Origin: Aliikangiella sp965214955
GTDB lineage: Bacteria > Pseudomonadota > Gammaproteobacteria > Enterobacterales > Kangiellaceae
DNA: 64,000 nt
Direction: 5' to 3'
NCBI GenBank assembly: GCA_965214955.1
Contig: CBDCCU010000004.1
Location: forward strand, 231,963-295,962
The notes below the pieces were generated by a model. That model was not told the origin of the DNA and did no database searches. It saw only the letters and a program-made list of their open reading frames with translations. The stretch's first letter is position 1, and each line of letters starts with the position of its first letter. Both the position numbers and the translations under genes were made by a program. Of the stretch, positions 6,018 through 14,474 are shown in pieces.

Positions 6018-8396
6018 TTAATCTTTATTGGCTAAAAACAACCAAGTTTCTAAAACCGTATCGGGGTTTAACGAAACACTATCAATGCCTTCATCCATTA
6101 GCCATTGAGCTAAATCAGGATGATCCGATGGACCTTGACCACAAATTCCCACATATTTATTGGCTTTTTTACAGGCTTGAATTGCCATGCTAAGTAGCTT
6201 TTTAACCGCTGGATTTCTTTCGTCAAATAAGTGCGAAATAATACCTGAGTCACGATCTAACCCCAATGAAAGCTGAGTTAAATCATTTGAGCCAATTGAA
6301 AAGCCATCGAAATGCGTTAAAAATTCATCGGCTAAAATAGCATTAGATGGAAGCTCGCACATCATAATAACCCGCAGGCCATTTTCACCACGTTTTAGCC
6401 CGTATTTATCAAGTAGTGCAATTACCTGCTCGGCTTCTTCTAATGTACGCACAAATGGGATCATAATTTCTACGTTGGTTAATCCCATGGTTTCGCGAAC
6501 GGTTTTAATTGCGCGACATTCAAGTTCAAAACATTTTTCAAATTCATCTGAAATATATCGCGAAGCACCTCTAAAACCTAGCATGGGGTTTTCTTCTTCG
6601 GGTTCGTATAAATAACCGCCAACTAAGTTTGCATATTCGTTTGATTTAAAATCAGACATACGAACAATCACTTTTTGCGGAGAAAAAGCTGAAGCTAACG
6701 TAGAAATCCCTTCAACCAATTTATCTACATAAAATTGAACCGGATCGGCATAACCAGCGATATGATCTTTAATGTTGGCTTTTAAGTCTTCATCATCTAG
6801 CTGGTCAAACTCTAATAAGGCTTTAGGATGCACGCCAATCATGCGGTTAATAATAAATTCTAACCTTGCTAAACCAATGCCAAAATTTGGAATGCGAGCA
6901 AAGTCGAAAGCACGGTCGGGGTTGCCCACGTTCATCATTATCTTAAACGGTAAATCAGGCATATCATCAACCTGGCTATGGTTTACCTTAAACGGCAATA
7001 ACCCTTCATAAATGTTGCCCGTATCACCTTCGGCACATGAAACGGTGACTTCTTGATCCATGGTAATTCTTGCAGTTGCATCGCCACAACCAACTACCGC
7101 AGGAATGCCAAGCTCTCTGGCAATAATTGCCGCATGACAAGTTCTACCGCCACGGTTAGTCACAATGGCAGAAGCGCGTTTCATAATCGGCTCCCAATCG
7201 GGATCGGTCATATCGGTAACTAACACATCACCTTGTTGCACTTTTGACATTTCACTTAAATCAGAAATAACTCGCGCAGGCCCTTTACCAATTTTTTGAC
7301 CAATGGCTCTACCTTCGGCAATCACTTTACCCGTTTGCTCTAGTACATAGCGCTCAATAACCTTGCCATCATCGCGGCTTTTAACAGTTTCGGGGCGCGC
7401 TTGCACAATATAAAGTTTGCCATCGGCACCATCTTTTGCCCACTCAATATCCATTGGGCGTTTATAATGCTTTTCGATAATCATCGCTTGCTTGGCAAGC
7501 TCTTGAACTTCACTCGCATTAATACAAAATTGCTGGCGCTCAGACATATCAACTTCTATTGTTTCAACCGATTTGCCGTGTCCAGTGTCGTTGGTGTAAA
7601 CCATTTTAATCGCTTTGCCGCCCAGGGTTTTACGCACAATCGCAGGCTTGCCACTGGTTAAGGTTGGTTTATGCACATAAAATTCATCGGGGTTTACCGC
7701 GCCTTGTACAACAGTTTCACCTAAACCATAAGCACCAGTGATAAATACCACATCTTCAAAGCCCGATTCGGTATCAATAGTAAACATAACCCCACTAGAG
7801 GCAATATCACTGCGTACCATTTTTTGCACACCTGCGCTTAGCGCGACTTCGGCATGCTCAAAACCTTGGTGAACTCGATACGAAATAGCTCGATCATTAA
7901 ATAGCGAAGCAAACACTTCTTTAAGTGCCAGTTTTACGTTTTCCCAGCCTCTAACATTTAAAAAAGTTTCTTGCTGACCTGCAAATGAGGCATCGGGTAA
8001 ATCTTCTGCGGTTGCCGATGAGCGAACGGCTACGGCAAATTCTTCGTTTGAGTCGGCTTTAAGTTCTAAATAAGCCTTTTCAATAGCCGCTTCTAATTCT
8101 GGCTGAAATGGCGTATCAATTACCCACTGGCGAATTTTAGCCCCTGTTTTAGCTAAAGTATCGACATCTTCAACGTCTAATGTATTTAATTCTGCTTGAA
8201 TTTTATCGTGTAATCCGCTTTGTGCCATAAAATCACGAAAAGCATCAGCGGTTGTTGCAAATCCATTGGGAACACTTACACCCATGTTGCTTAAATTGCT
8301 GATCATTTCCCCTAAGGAAGCATTTTTGCCACCTACGCGATCTACATCGTTCATTCCTAAACCGTTATACCAAAGCACGTATTCTTGCACTGCCAT
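6018..8396 (-). CDS. ppsA: Phosphoenolpyruvate synthase
   Basis: A 792-residue enzyme that converts pyruvate, ATP and water into phosphoenolpyruvate, AMP and phosphate, the entry step of gluconeogenesis from pyruvate. The order is the usual one: an N-terminal ATP-grasp domain (GGKNASLGEM near residue 23, AVRSSATAEDLPDASFAGQQ near 123), a swivelling phosphohistidine domain with GGRTCHAAIIARELG near residue 420 (catalytic His), and a C-terminal PEP/pyruvate TIM barrel with GSNDLTQLSLGLDRDSG and CGQGPSDHP. Length is normal (792 in E. coli). The gene is divergent from ppsR, its regulator, and is closed by a strong intrinsic terminator. All key residues that I can identify are present. Confidence 0.96.
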   Translation of the reverse strand: MAVQEYVLWYNGLGMNDVDRVGGKNASLGEMISNLSNMGVSVPNGFATTADAFRDFMAQSGLHDKIQAELNTLDVEDVDTLAKTGAKIRQWVIDTPFQPELEAAIEKAYLELKADSNEEFAVAVRSSATAEDLPDASFAGQQETFLNVRGWENVKLALKEVFASLFNDRAISYRVHQGFEHAEVALSAGVQKMVRSDIASSGVMFTIDTESGFEDVVFITGAYGLGETVVQGAVNPDEFYVHKPTLTSGKPAIVRKTLGGKAIKMVYTNDTGHGKSVETIEVDMSERQQFCINASEVQELAKQAMIIEKHYKRPMDIEWAKDGADGKLYIVQARPETVKSRDDGKVIERYVLEQTGKVIAEGRAIGQKIGKGPARVISDLSEMSKVQQGDVLVTDMTDPDWEPIMKRASAIVTNRGGRTCHAAIIARELGIPAVVGCGDATARITMDQEVTVSCAEGDTGNIYEGLLPFKVNHSQVDDMPDLPFKIMMNVGNPDRAFDFARIPNFGIGLARLEFIINRMIGVHPKALLEFDQLDDEDLKANIKDHIAGYADPVQFYVDKLVEGISTLASAFSPQKVIVRMSDFKSNEYANLVGGYLYEPEEENPMLGFRGASRYISDEFEKCFELECRAIKTVRETMGLTNVEIMIPFVRTLEEAEQVIALLDKYGLKRGENGLRVIMMCELPSNAILADEFLTHFDGFSIGSNDLTQLSLGLDRDSGIISHLFDERNPAVKKLLSMAIQACKKANKYVGICGQGPSDHPDLAQWLMDEGIDSVSLNPDTVLETWLFLANKD

Positions 8397-8485
8397 TTAC
8401 TCCTAAATTGTAAACTTGTCGTTAAAACAAACAGAATTTAATGATTTTATTGCTGATTGATGCATATTAAAGTAATTTGCATCTA

Positions 8486-8512
8486 TATACCCGTTCTACT
8501 TTAAGATACATT
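8486..8512 (+). repeat. Decayed terminal end of repeat family A in the ppsA-ppsR promoter region
   Basis: TATACCCGTTCTACTTTAAG followed by ATACAT matches the family A terminus with small changes. It is a single end, located 40 bp before the ppsR start. A nearby GATGCA...TGCATC inverted repeat (8459-8483) may be part of the divergent control region. Confidence 0.45.
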
Positions 8513-8550
8513 ATTCAACTGAGGCACATTTTACTGCAAGGTGAACAAAT

Positions 8551-9369
8551 ATGAAACGAAAGGTCTTTTTTATTTCTGATCGAACGGGAATTACCGCCGA
8601 AATGTTTGGTCAATCATTGCTTTCTCAGTTTGAAGAAATTGAGTTTGAAGAAAATACCCTGCCTTTTGTAGACAACATAGAAAAAGCCGAAACAGCCTGC
8701 AAACTTATTTTAAAAGCCGCTGAAGAAACAGGCAATAAGCCGATTGTCTTTAACACAATAGTAACCCCCGAAATTCGTCAAGTAATTCAGCAAAGCAATG
8801 CAATGGTTTTAGATTTTTTTGAAACTTTTATTGGGCCTCTTGAAACCGAGCTAGGTGTTAATTCGGGCTTTCGAGTAGGAAAAACTCACTCGCTAGGAGA
8901 TGGCGAAGCTTATGATTCAAGAATAGATGCCGTTAACTTCGCACTGAATAATGACGACGGTATAACCACAAGACATTATAATCAAGCCGATGTGATATTA
9001 GTGGGAGTTTCACGTTGCGGGAAAACTCCAACTTCACTTTATATGGCAATGCAATTTGGCATTAAAGCGGCTAACTACCCTTTTACCGAAGATGATATGG
9101 AAAAGCTTAAATTACCCATAGATCTGAAAAAGCATAAACATAAAATATTTGGGCTAACCATAAACCCTAATCGCCTGCACGAAATTAGAACCGAAAGACG
9201 TGCCAATTCACGCTATGCTTCGCTTAAACAATGTCAGTTTGAAGTAAGAGAAGTAGAAGCGCTTTACCGACGCGAAAAACTCCCTTGGCTAAATACCACA
9301 ACTCGCTCGGTAGAAGAATTATCGGCCAAAATAATGGCGGCAACAGGCATTAAAAGAAGCGTTTTTTAG
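8551..9369 (+). CDS. ppsR: PEP synthase regulatory protein (bifunctional kinase/pyrophosphorylase)
   Basis: A 272-residue DUF299-family protein that controls PpsA by ADP-dependent phosphorylation of a threonine in the active-site region and by phosphate-dependent removal of that phosphate. The start KRKVFFISDRTGITAEMFGQSLL and the P-loop-like GVSRCGKTPTSLYMA (about residues 152-166) are diagnostic. The C-terminal NPNRLHEIRTERR is also well conserved. It is divergently transcribed from ppsA across a 154-bp gap, the classic arrangement. Length is as expected (about 270-277). Confidence 0.95.
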   Translation: MKRKVFFISDRTGITAEMFGQSLLSQFEEIEFEENTLPFVDNIEKAETACKLILKAAEETGNKPIVFNTIVTPEIRQVIQQSNAMVLDFFETFIGPLETELGVNSGFRVGKTHSLGDGEAYDSRIDAVNFALNNDDGITTRHYNQADVILVGVSRCGKTPTSLYMAMQFGIKAANYPFTEDDMEKLKLPIDLKKHKHKIFGLTINPNRLHEIRTERRANSRYASLKQCQFEVREVEALYRREKLPWLNTTTRSVEELSAKIMAATGIKRSVF

Positions 9370-9380
9370 GTCAATAAAAT

Positions 9381-9408
9381 AAAGGCCAGTCAAATATTAA
9401 CTGGCCTG
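9381..9408. terminator. Shared terminator between ppsR and the subtilase gene
   Basis: Stem AGGCCAGT (9383-9390) with ACTGGCCT (9400-9407). The flanks are T-rich in both directions, better on the minus strand (TTTATTTTATT). It lies between two convergent genes. Confidence 0.6.
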
Positions 9409-9433
9409 TTGGTTTTAAATAATCAATTAATTA

Positions 9434-10573
9434 TTATAAATGAATAATCGGATCGGGGTTTCCGTCACGATCATTTCCTGCACTTCCATCAGTATCAGGG
9501 TTACCATTAGTCATCATTAACACTGCACAAGCATGTGGTGCCGCCATTGATGTACCCGAAATAGTGTTGGTTCCGCCATTTTTCCAAAGTGAAAAAATAC
9601 TGACACCAGGTGCAGCATAATCAACAGGAGGATTACCATAATTAGACCATGAAGGCATATTATCATTTGAATCGGTTGCCGAAATAGTCCAAATGTTTCG
9701 TCCATTAGCTCTGGCTGGTGAATGGTTATTCGCATGATCACCGTCGTTACCAGCCGCTAATACAAAAAAAGCACCACTAGAGCTTGCCGCCGATTTAACC
9801 GCATCATCTAGTGCAGAGCTAACTCCGCCACCTAAACTCATATTAACGCAGTCACCAGCGCTAGCATTAGCAGCCACATGATCCACCCCAGCAATAACAC
9901 CAGAAGTTGAACCATTACCGCGTCTGTCTAATACACGAACAGGAACAATCGTTGTATTAGGTGCAACACCTAATGCTCCAGAGCTATTATCAATTGCCCC
10001 AATAGTGCCCGCAACATGAGTACCATGACCATTTTGATCATCCATTCCACCACGGCTGATTGAAGTAAAGCCTCGGCTAGCATCAACATTCAGATCGGGA
10101 TGGTCTAAATCAACTCCCGAGTCAATTACCCAAGCAGTATAACCAGAACCATCAACAGGTCCGCCTACTCGCGCAGTACCAAAAGAAGCTTGTTGACCAG
10201 AATCACCACCACCTCCTTTATCTGGCTTGCCCTTGCTAATTGAAACCACACCATCTTGAGTGAAAGAAGCAACATTGGTATCGTCACCCAATGCCGCTTG
10301 TGCCGCGTGGCAAGGTAAATTAATTGTAAAGCCTTTAATCGAATGCTTGTAAATATGCTTCAACGATGACTGCCCTTTAGCAGCCATAGCTCTCGCTAAA
10401 CCAGTTACTTTAGTTGTTTCAACATCATCATTTAAACGAACAATACATCTATTTTGTATGTTCATTAAATCAGTGCTCTTTTGAAAACTAGGCTGACTAT
10501 TTGAATCAGCAGCCGCGCTACCAGAAATAGCAAGTCCAACGGCAGTAGCAAGAATAGATTTTCTTTTTATCAT
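9434..10573 (-). CDS. Secreted S8 (subtilisin-like) serine peptidase
   Basis: A 379-residue exported protease. It has an N-terminal signal peptide (MIKRKSILATAVGLAISGSA), an I9-type inhibitor propeptide (about residues 40-110, RCIVRLNDDVETTKV to FTQDGVVSI) and a catalytic domain. The Asp is in WVIDSGVDLDHPDL, the His in NGHGTHVAGTIG and the Ser in SGTSMAAPHACAV. The oxyanion Asn is likely in the AAGNDGDHANNHSPA segment. The C-terminus is short and ends in a D/N/G-rich tail (NPDTDGSAGNDRDGNPDP) that may bind calcium. It stands alone, in convergent orientation with ppsR. The window holds a second, unrelated S8 peptidase with PKD domains at 50672. Confidence 0.92.
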   Translation of the reverse strand: MIKRKSILATAVGLAISGSAAADSNSQPSFQKSTDLMNIQNRCIVRLNDDVETTKVTGLARAMAAKGQSSLKHIYKHSIKGFTINLPCHAAQAALGDDTNVASFTQDGVVSISKGKPDKGGGGDSGQQASFGTARVGGPVDGSGYTAWVIDSGVDLDHPDLNVDASRGFTSISRGGMDDQNGHGTHVAGTIGAIDNSSGALGVAPNTTIVPVRVLDRRGNGSTSGVIAGVDHVAANASAGDCVNMSLGGGVSSALDDAVKSAASSSGAFFVLAAGNDGDHANNHSPARANGRNIWTISATDSNDNMPSWSNYGNPPVDYAAPGVSIFSLWKNGGTNTISGTSMAAPHACAVLMMTNGNPDTDGSAGNDRDGNPDPIIHL

Positions 10574-10822
10574 GTGAATACCTCTAATTAGTGAATTATA
10601 GTTATTACACTTTCTTTCAGACTGTTTTATACATCTAACTACATTAAAAGCCAGTCTGTGTTAAATGCACCTCTGATAGTAGTAATCACAAAGAAATATC
10701 GTTAGTACAAAAGCGACAATTTTTAATAGATAACCGACATTATTAAACATTCATTCACTTTTGCTCCTATTCTCCTTCAAGATTTATGATTTAAGAAAAG
10801 CAGTAAAACCACATTTTACTCG

Positions 10823-12184
10823 TTAGCTATTTTTCTTTAACCAATCGCTAAGCACTTTTTCTATGTCTGAGTTATAAGCATTTCCTGGTTTACCTGCATT
10901 ATGCTTACGCTCTCTCATTGCTTTTAATAGTTCATCAATACTTGAATACTTCATAATCGCATGCTCGGTTTTTGCTAAAACAACTCGCTCGGCGAGCTTT
11001 TTACCTTTTTGATTAACGCTGTTAACAATGTCGTAAGTCCACTGCTCGTTAATGGTTTGAATATCATACTCACCATGAATAGCTAATACTGGCACGTTAA
11101 TTTTTGACCAAATATCATAAAAATTATATTGATTTAAGTCGCGATAAAAAGTGTAGTGCCGATTAAAAAACTGCTCACCAACTAATGGCAGATCACCCGA
11201 CTCAATAACGGGTTTGAGCTTAGGATCGCTAATAATTTCATCCATGTTTTTTTCAGTTTTAATTATTGCATGAATAACCGGCTGAACCCTTTTGCGATTA
11301 TTTTGAGCTTGCTTCTTATCTGTACCAAAAATTACCGCTTGCTCAGAATAAATATCAAGCAGATATTCATACCAAGACTTAACCACCGCGCCATAAGCAC
11401 TAATGCTAGCCACCTCACTGTCTAAAGCCATTAATGGCGCATATAACCCGCCCAATGAATGACCAAATAAGTGTACTTTTGAAGCATCAACATAAGGCAA
11501 ACCTTTTAATTGCTTTAAGCCATCTTTAAAACCCGCAAGTTCAGTCGAAAAATTAACCTGAGAGCAATTTTTATCTCCTACACTGTCACCTACACCATAT
11601 TTTTCGATTCGATAAATCACATAATCTTGTTTAGCCAAAGCGGCTAAGGTTTGACGAATAGTTAACTCTGGTACTCTCCCCCAATCAATAGAATCACAGG
11701 TATAGCCTTGAATAAAATAAAGCGCAGGATATTTTTTGTTGGGTTTTAAGTTGTTAGGTGTGTAAATAATGCTTCTAAGCTGGTTTCCATTTGAGCTAAC
11801 GCTGGAGTAAACCACGTTAAAATCATTACTTTTATCTTTAGGTTGAGATTGCAAATTACCGCTTAAGGTTAAAACTTTTTTGCTTCTTAATACCTTTAAT
11901 TTTAAATTATCACCTGCCCTCATTTGTGACAGCTCATTGATTAACTCTGCAAATGAATGAACTTTTTTGCCATTAATTTGGGTAATTTTGTCATTGGCTA
12001 AAACACCCATTTGACTTGCCGTAGAGTTTGGGGCAACTTGTTGAATATCTACACCATTTCCACTGCCTTGTGGATCACCTAAAACACCTAGGCTGCCTCT
12101 GGTTTTTAGCACTTGAGAGTGACTATAAAAAGAAAAACATAAAGAAATTGCCACTAAAGCAAAATAAAAAATAGATTTGTTCAT
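10823..12184 (-). CDS. Exported PDZ domain plus alpha/beta hydrolase protein
   Basis: A 453-residue protein with a signal peptide (about residues 1-23) and then a PDZ domain (about 30-110; GVDIQQVAPNSTASQMGVLANDKITQINGKKV is the usual PDZ core). An alpha/beta hydrolase domain of the S9/acyl-peptidase or esterase type follows. The nucleophile elbow is GHSLGG (about residue 240); the acid is likely the Asp in HGEYDIQ and the base the His in KTEHAIM near residue 410. The combination suggests a periplasmic or outer-surface esterase or peptidase anchored to a partner by its PDZ domain. The substrate is unknown. It lies downstream of the beta-repeat lipoprotein gene on the same strand, separated by a terminator-like hairpin, so the two may be independent. 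Confidence 0.8.
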   Translation of the reverse strand: MNKSIFYFALVAISLCFSFYSHSQVLKTRGSLGVLGDPQGSGNGVDIQQVAPNSTASQMGVLANDKITQINGKKVHSFAELINELSQMRAGDNLKLKVLRSKKVLTLSGNLQSQPKDKSNDFNVVYSSVSSNGNQLRSIIYTPNNLKPNKKYPALYFIQGYTCDSIDWGRVPELTIRQTLAALAKQDYVIYRIEKYGVGDSVGDKNCSQVNFSTELAGFKDGLKQLKGLPYVDASKVHLFGHSLGGLYAPLMALDSEVASISAYGAVVKSWYEYLLDIYSEQAVIFGTDKKQAQNNRKRVQPVIHAIIKTEKNMDEIISDPKLKPVIESGDLPLVGEQFFNRHYTFYRDLNQYNFYDIWSKINVPVLAIHGEYDIQTINEQWTYDIVNSVNQKGKKLAERVVLAKTEHAIMKYSSIDELLKAMRERKHNAGKPGNAYNSDIEKVLSDWLKKNS

Positions 12185-12288
12185 TGTTATTCCTATTAAT
12201 TAATATCAACAATAAAAATAACAATAGCGAGAGTATTACTTGTTAAAATTGCTCCAAATTTACAAAATTTTTAGTTCAATAATTAACT

Positions 12289-12319
12289 CAAGCCTTCCTC
12301 TCTAATGCAAGAAGGCTTG
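12289..12319 (-). terminator. Hairpin terminator after the beta-repeat lipoprotein gene
   Basis: A perfect 9-bp stem CAAGCCTTC (12289-12297) with GAAGGCTTG (12311-12319). On the minus strand it is followed by AGTTAATTATT, a weak T-tract. It begins 12 bp after the lipoprotein gene's stop codon. Confidence 0.55.
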
Positions 12320-12330
12320 AATATTCCATT

Positions 12331-13146
12331 TTATTGGTTTGAGTTAATATTCCCTTGAACATTGTTCATTACTAAACCACCACTACCTGAATTAATAATG
12401 GTTAAACCATTTTTCAAATCGCTTACACTAATATCACCCGAACCATCATCAATGGTTACATGACCTACTACATTAACAACTTTCATACCGCCAGAGCCAT
12501 CATCAATTTTAACTTTACCTTGTACGCTGTTAATATCAATTGAACCTGAACCATCATCAATAGATACATCGCTACCAGCATTTTCTATGTTGATACTACC
12601 AGAACCGTCAGATATTTTAATTTCACCTTTGCTCTGGCTAATATTAATTTCACCCGAGCCATCATCTAAACTAATTTTTCCTTGATGATTACTAATTTCA
12701 ATTGAACCTGATCCATCGTCGATATCTAGATCGCCACTATGGTTTTTAATTTCAATATATCCTGAGCCATCTTTAATTTCGACAAGTAAATCATTAGGAA
12801 CTTCAATGGTTAAATCTATTTTTGGTGAACTACTAAAAAAACTAAGACGCCTTGTATTAGGCTCTGCAATCAAAACCGCAGTATTTCCTTTTTTATCTAA
12901 TGTTAATCGGTAACTATCTTTTTCAACTTCTAAATCGGCAGTGACTCGAATTTCATTTAATCCATCAACCCCTTTAAACTTTATAAAGCCAGCGCCAGCT
13001 TCAATATCTATTTTATTAATACTACTACTCGAAAGATTAAGATTTTGGCTTTCTTTAAAATCTAAGTTACCTGCATTAACCGTAATACAGCCAGAAAGAA
13101 AAATTGCACCTATTACACTAGCCGTTATATTTTTTGTGAAATTCAT
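12331..13146 (-). CDS. Lipoprotein with DUF4097-like beta-repeats
   Basis: A 271-residue lipoprotein. The signal peptide ends in the lipobox LSGC (Cys20). The mature part has a strand-rich head and then a highly regular 18-residue repeat built on DGSGxIxIxNxxGxIxID. There are seven DGSG copies and a final SGSG variant, between about residues 125 and 260. The spacing and the alternating hydrophobic pattern predict a right-handed beta-helix or beta-roll of the DUF4097/adhesin-like kind. DUF4097 proteins are common in the envelope, often near regulators or efflux genes, and have no settled function. The protein is probably anchored to the outer membrane. It is transcribed upstream of, and in the same direction as, the PDZ-hydrolase gene. 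Confidence 0.8.
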   Translation of the reverse strand: MNFTKNITASVIGAIFLSGCITVNAGNLDFKESQNLNLSSSSINKIDIEAGAGFIKFKGVDGLNEIRVTADLEVEKDSYRLTLDKKGNTAVLIAEPNTRRLSFFSSSPKIDLTIEVPNDLLVEIKDGSGYIEIKNHSGDLDIDDGSGSIEISNHQGKISLDDGSGEINISQSKGEIKISDGSGSINIENAGSDVSIDDGSGSIDINSVQGKVKIDDGSGGMKVVNVVGHVTIDDGSGDISVSDLKNGLTIINSGSGGLVMNNVQGNINSNQ

Positions 13147-13324
13147 TTTTAATTTCCTTTGATGTTTTTATAAGTTTGGGATAATTAGCTATCAATTTAG
13201 CAATTGCTATGCCAAATAATTTTATCTTATTTATCAAGGATATAGTCGAATAACGAAAGAAAATAGTTTGATTAATAATTGAATATTGGTGAAAAAAACG
13301 AATTAATAGCAATAAATTACAGAC

Positions 13325-13352
13325 AAAAAAAAGCCACTTAAAAAAGTGGCTT
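13325..13352 (-). terminator. Strong intrinsic terminator
   Basis: Stem AAGCCACTT (13331-13339) with AAGTGGCTT (13344-13352), and on the minus strand a run of eight T. The nearest minus-strand gene ends 240 bp upstream (13591), so it may belong to a small RNA. Confidence 0.7.
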
Positions 13353-13490
13353 GAATATTTATCGGATCTGCTTACGAATCATATTAACTGTCGATTAAAA
13401 TTAATTTAACTTTAATCACTTAAAAATTTAAACAACTAACACTTATCGAATTCCGATTGCCTAACTAACAACCAAGGGGAGTTGTAATCT
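13325..13490 (-). ncRNA. Possible small RNA in the 13147-13590 gap
   Basis: The 444-bp gap has no gene but ends in a strong minus-strand terminator at 13325-13352. Upstream of it lies TTAGTATATAG (about 13489-13499), a -10-like element. A hairpin ACAAC...GTTGT with a CCCC-containing loop lies at about 13463-13481. The two arms GATTGCC (about 13508-13514) and GGCAATC (about 13456-13462) could pair. The 5' end is a guess. It could also be a long 3' untranslated region of the gene at 13591. Confidence 0.3.
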
Positions 13491-13590
13491 CTATATACTA
13501 AGACTGGGCAATCAGAAAAAAGTTTCAAAAAAATTATTTATTTTATTAATTATTTAAATAATTTTTTATTTATCATTAAATATCAATAGG

Positions 13591-14457
13591 TTACAACAAT
13601 GATTCGGCAGCTAGTTTTGGCCATTGATCAACTAAATGATACTTCCCTTTTTCATTTTTACCCAATTTTCCCATCGCAATTTGAGAATCGTGGGTAAAAA
13701 ATAAATGTCCATTTCGGTCATTTAAGTCCGCTAAAAAGGCCGACTTTTCATCAATAACCATTTCGGCAAAGCGATCATAGCCCATGGTTATTGGTAAATG
13801 AACCCAAGCCGCACCAGGTATTAAGTCAGCGCAAAAAACCACAGGTCCTGCTGGCATGGTAATTTCAGTTAGCATCATGCCTGGAGTGTGACCATTAGAA
13901 ATATGAAAACAATAGTCATCACCTAACAATGAGTGACTGGTTTCATCAACCAAGTGAATGCGGTCACGCTCTTTTAGCATAGCCATTAAATGCGGAATAA
14001 ATGAAGCCCGATCTCTTGGATGTGGATTAAACGCCCTTTCCCAAGCTTCTCTTCCGATCAAAAAATCAGCGTTAGGAAATAATAATTTTGGATCTTCGCC
14101 TTCTTTCCATTCACTTAATAAACCGCCAATATGATCAAAATGAAGGTGTGACAACACAACAATATCTATATCGGTATGCTCCAAACCAGCATCTTTTAGT
14201 GAGTCCAATAAAACATGATGCGACTCAACAATACCAAAGCGCTCTTTCATCTTTGGTTCAAAAAATGCGCCCACACCGACTTCAAACAAAATATTTTTGT
14301 CGCCATCTTTTACTAATAATGCTCGGCAAGCTAAATCAATTCGATTTTGCTCATCAACTTCAACCCACTTTTGCCACATGGCTTTAGGTGCATTACCAAA
14401 CATGGCACCGCCATCTAAACGCTGAGAGTTACCATTAATTGAATAAAGTGTTTTCAC
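13591..14457 (-). CDS. MBL-fold metallo-hydrolase
   Basis: A 288-residue cytosolic metallo-beta-lactamase-fold protein with the dinuclear zinc motif SHLHFDHIGG (about residues 105-114), a further His in ISNGHTPGMM, an Asp in VVFCADLIPGA and a final His in FFTHDS. This arrangement is that of the lactonase/hydrolase branch, including AHL lactonase-like enzymes, but the substrate cannot be assigned. It starts at a GTG with a strong GGAGGG site 7 bp upstream. The NhaC-type antiporter gene ends 17 bp before it, so it is probably the last gene of the 20325-13591 minus-strand unit. Confidence 0.8.
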   Translation of the reverse strand: MKTLYSINGNSQRLDGGAMFGNAPKAMWQKWVEVDEQNRIDLACRALLVKDGDKNILFEVGVGAFFEPKMKERFGIVESHHVLLDSLKDAGLEHTDIDIVVLSHLHFDHIGGLLSEWKEGEDPKLLFPNADFLIGREAWERAFNPHPRDRASFIPHLMAMLKERDRIHLVDETSHSLLGDDYCFHISNGHTPGMMLTEITMPAGPVVFCADLIPGAAWVHLPITMGYDRFAEMVIDEKSAFLADLNDRNGHLFFTHDSQIAMGKLGKNEKGKYHLVDQWPKLAAESLL

Positions 14458-14474
14458 TAAAAACCCTCCAAATG

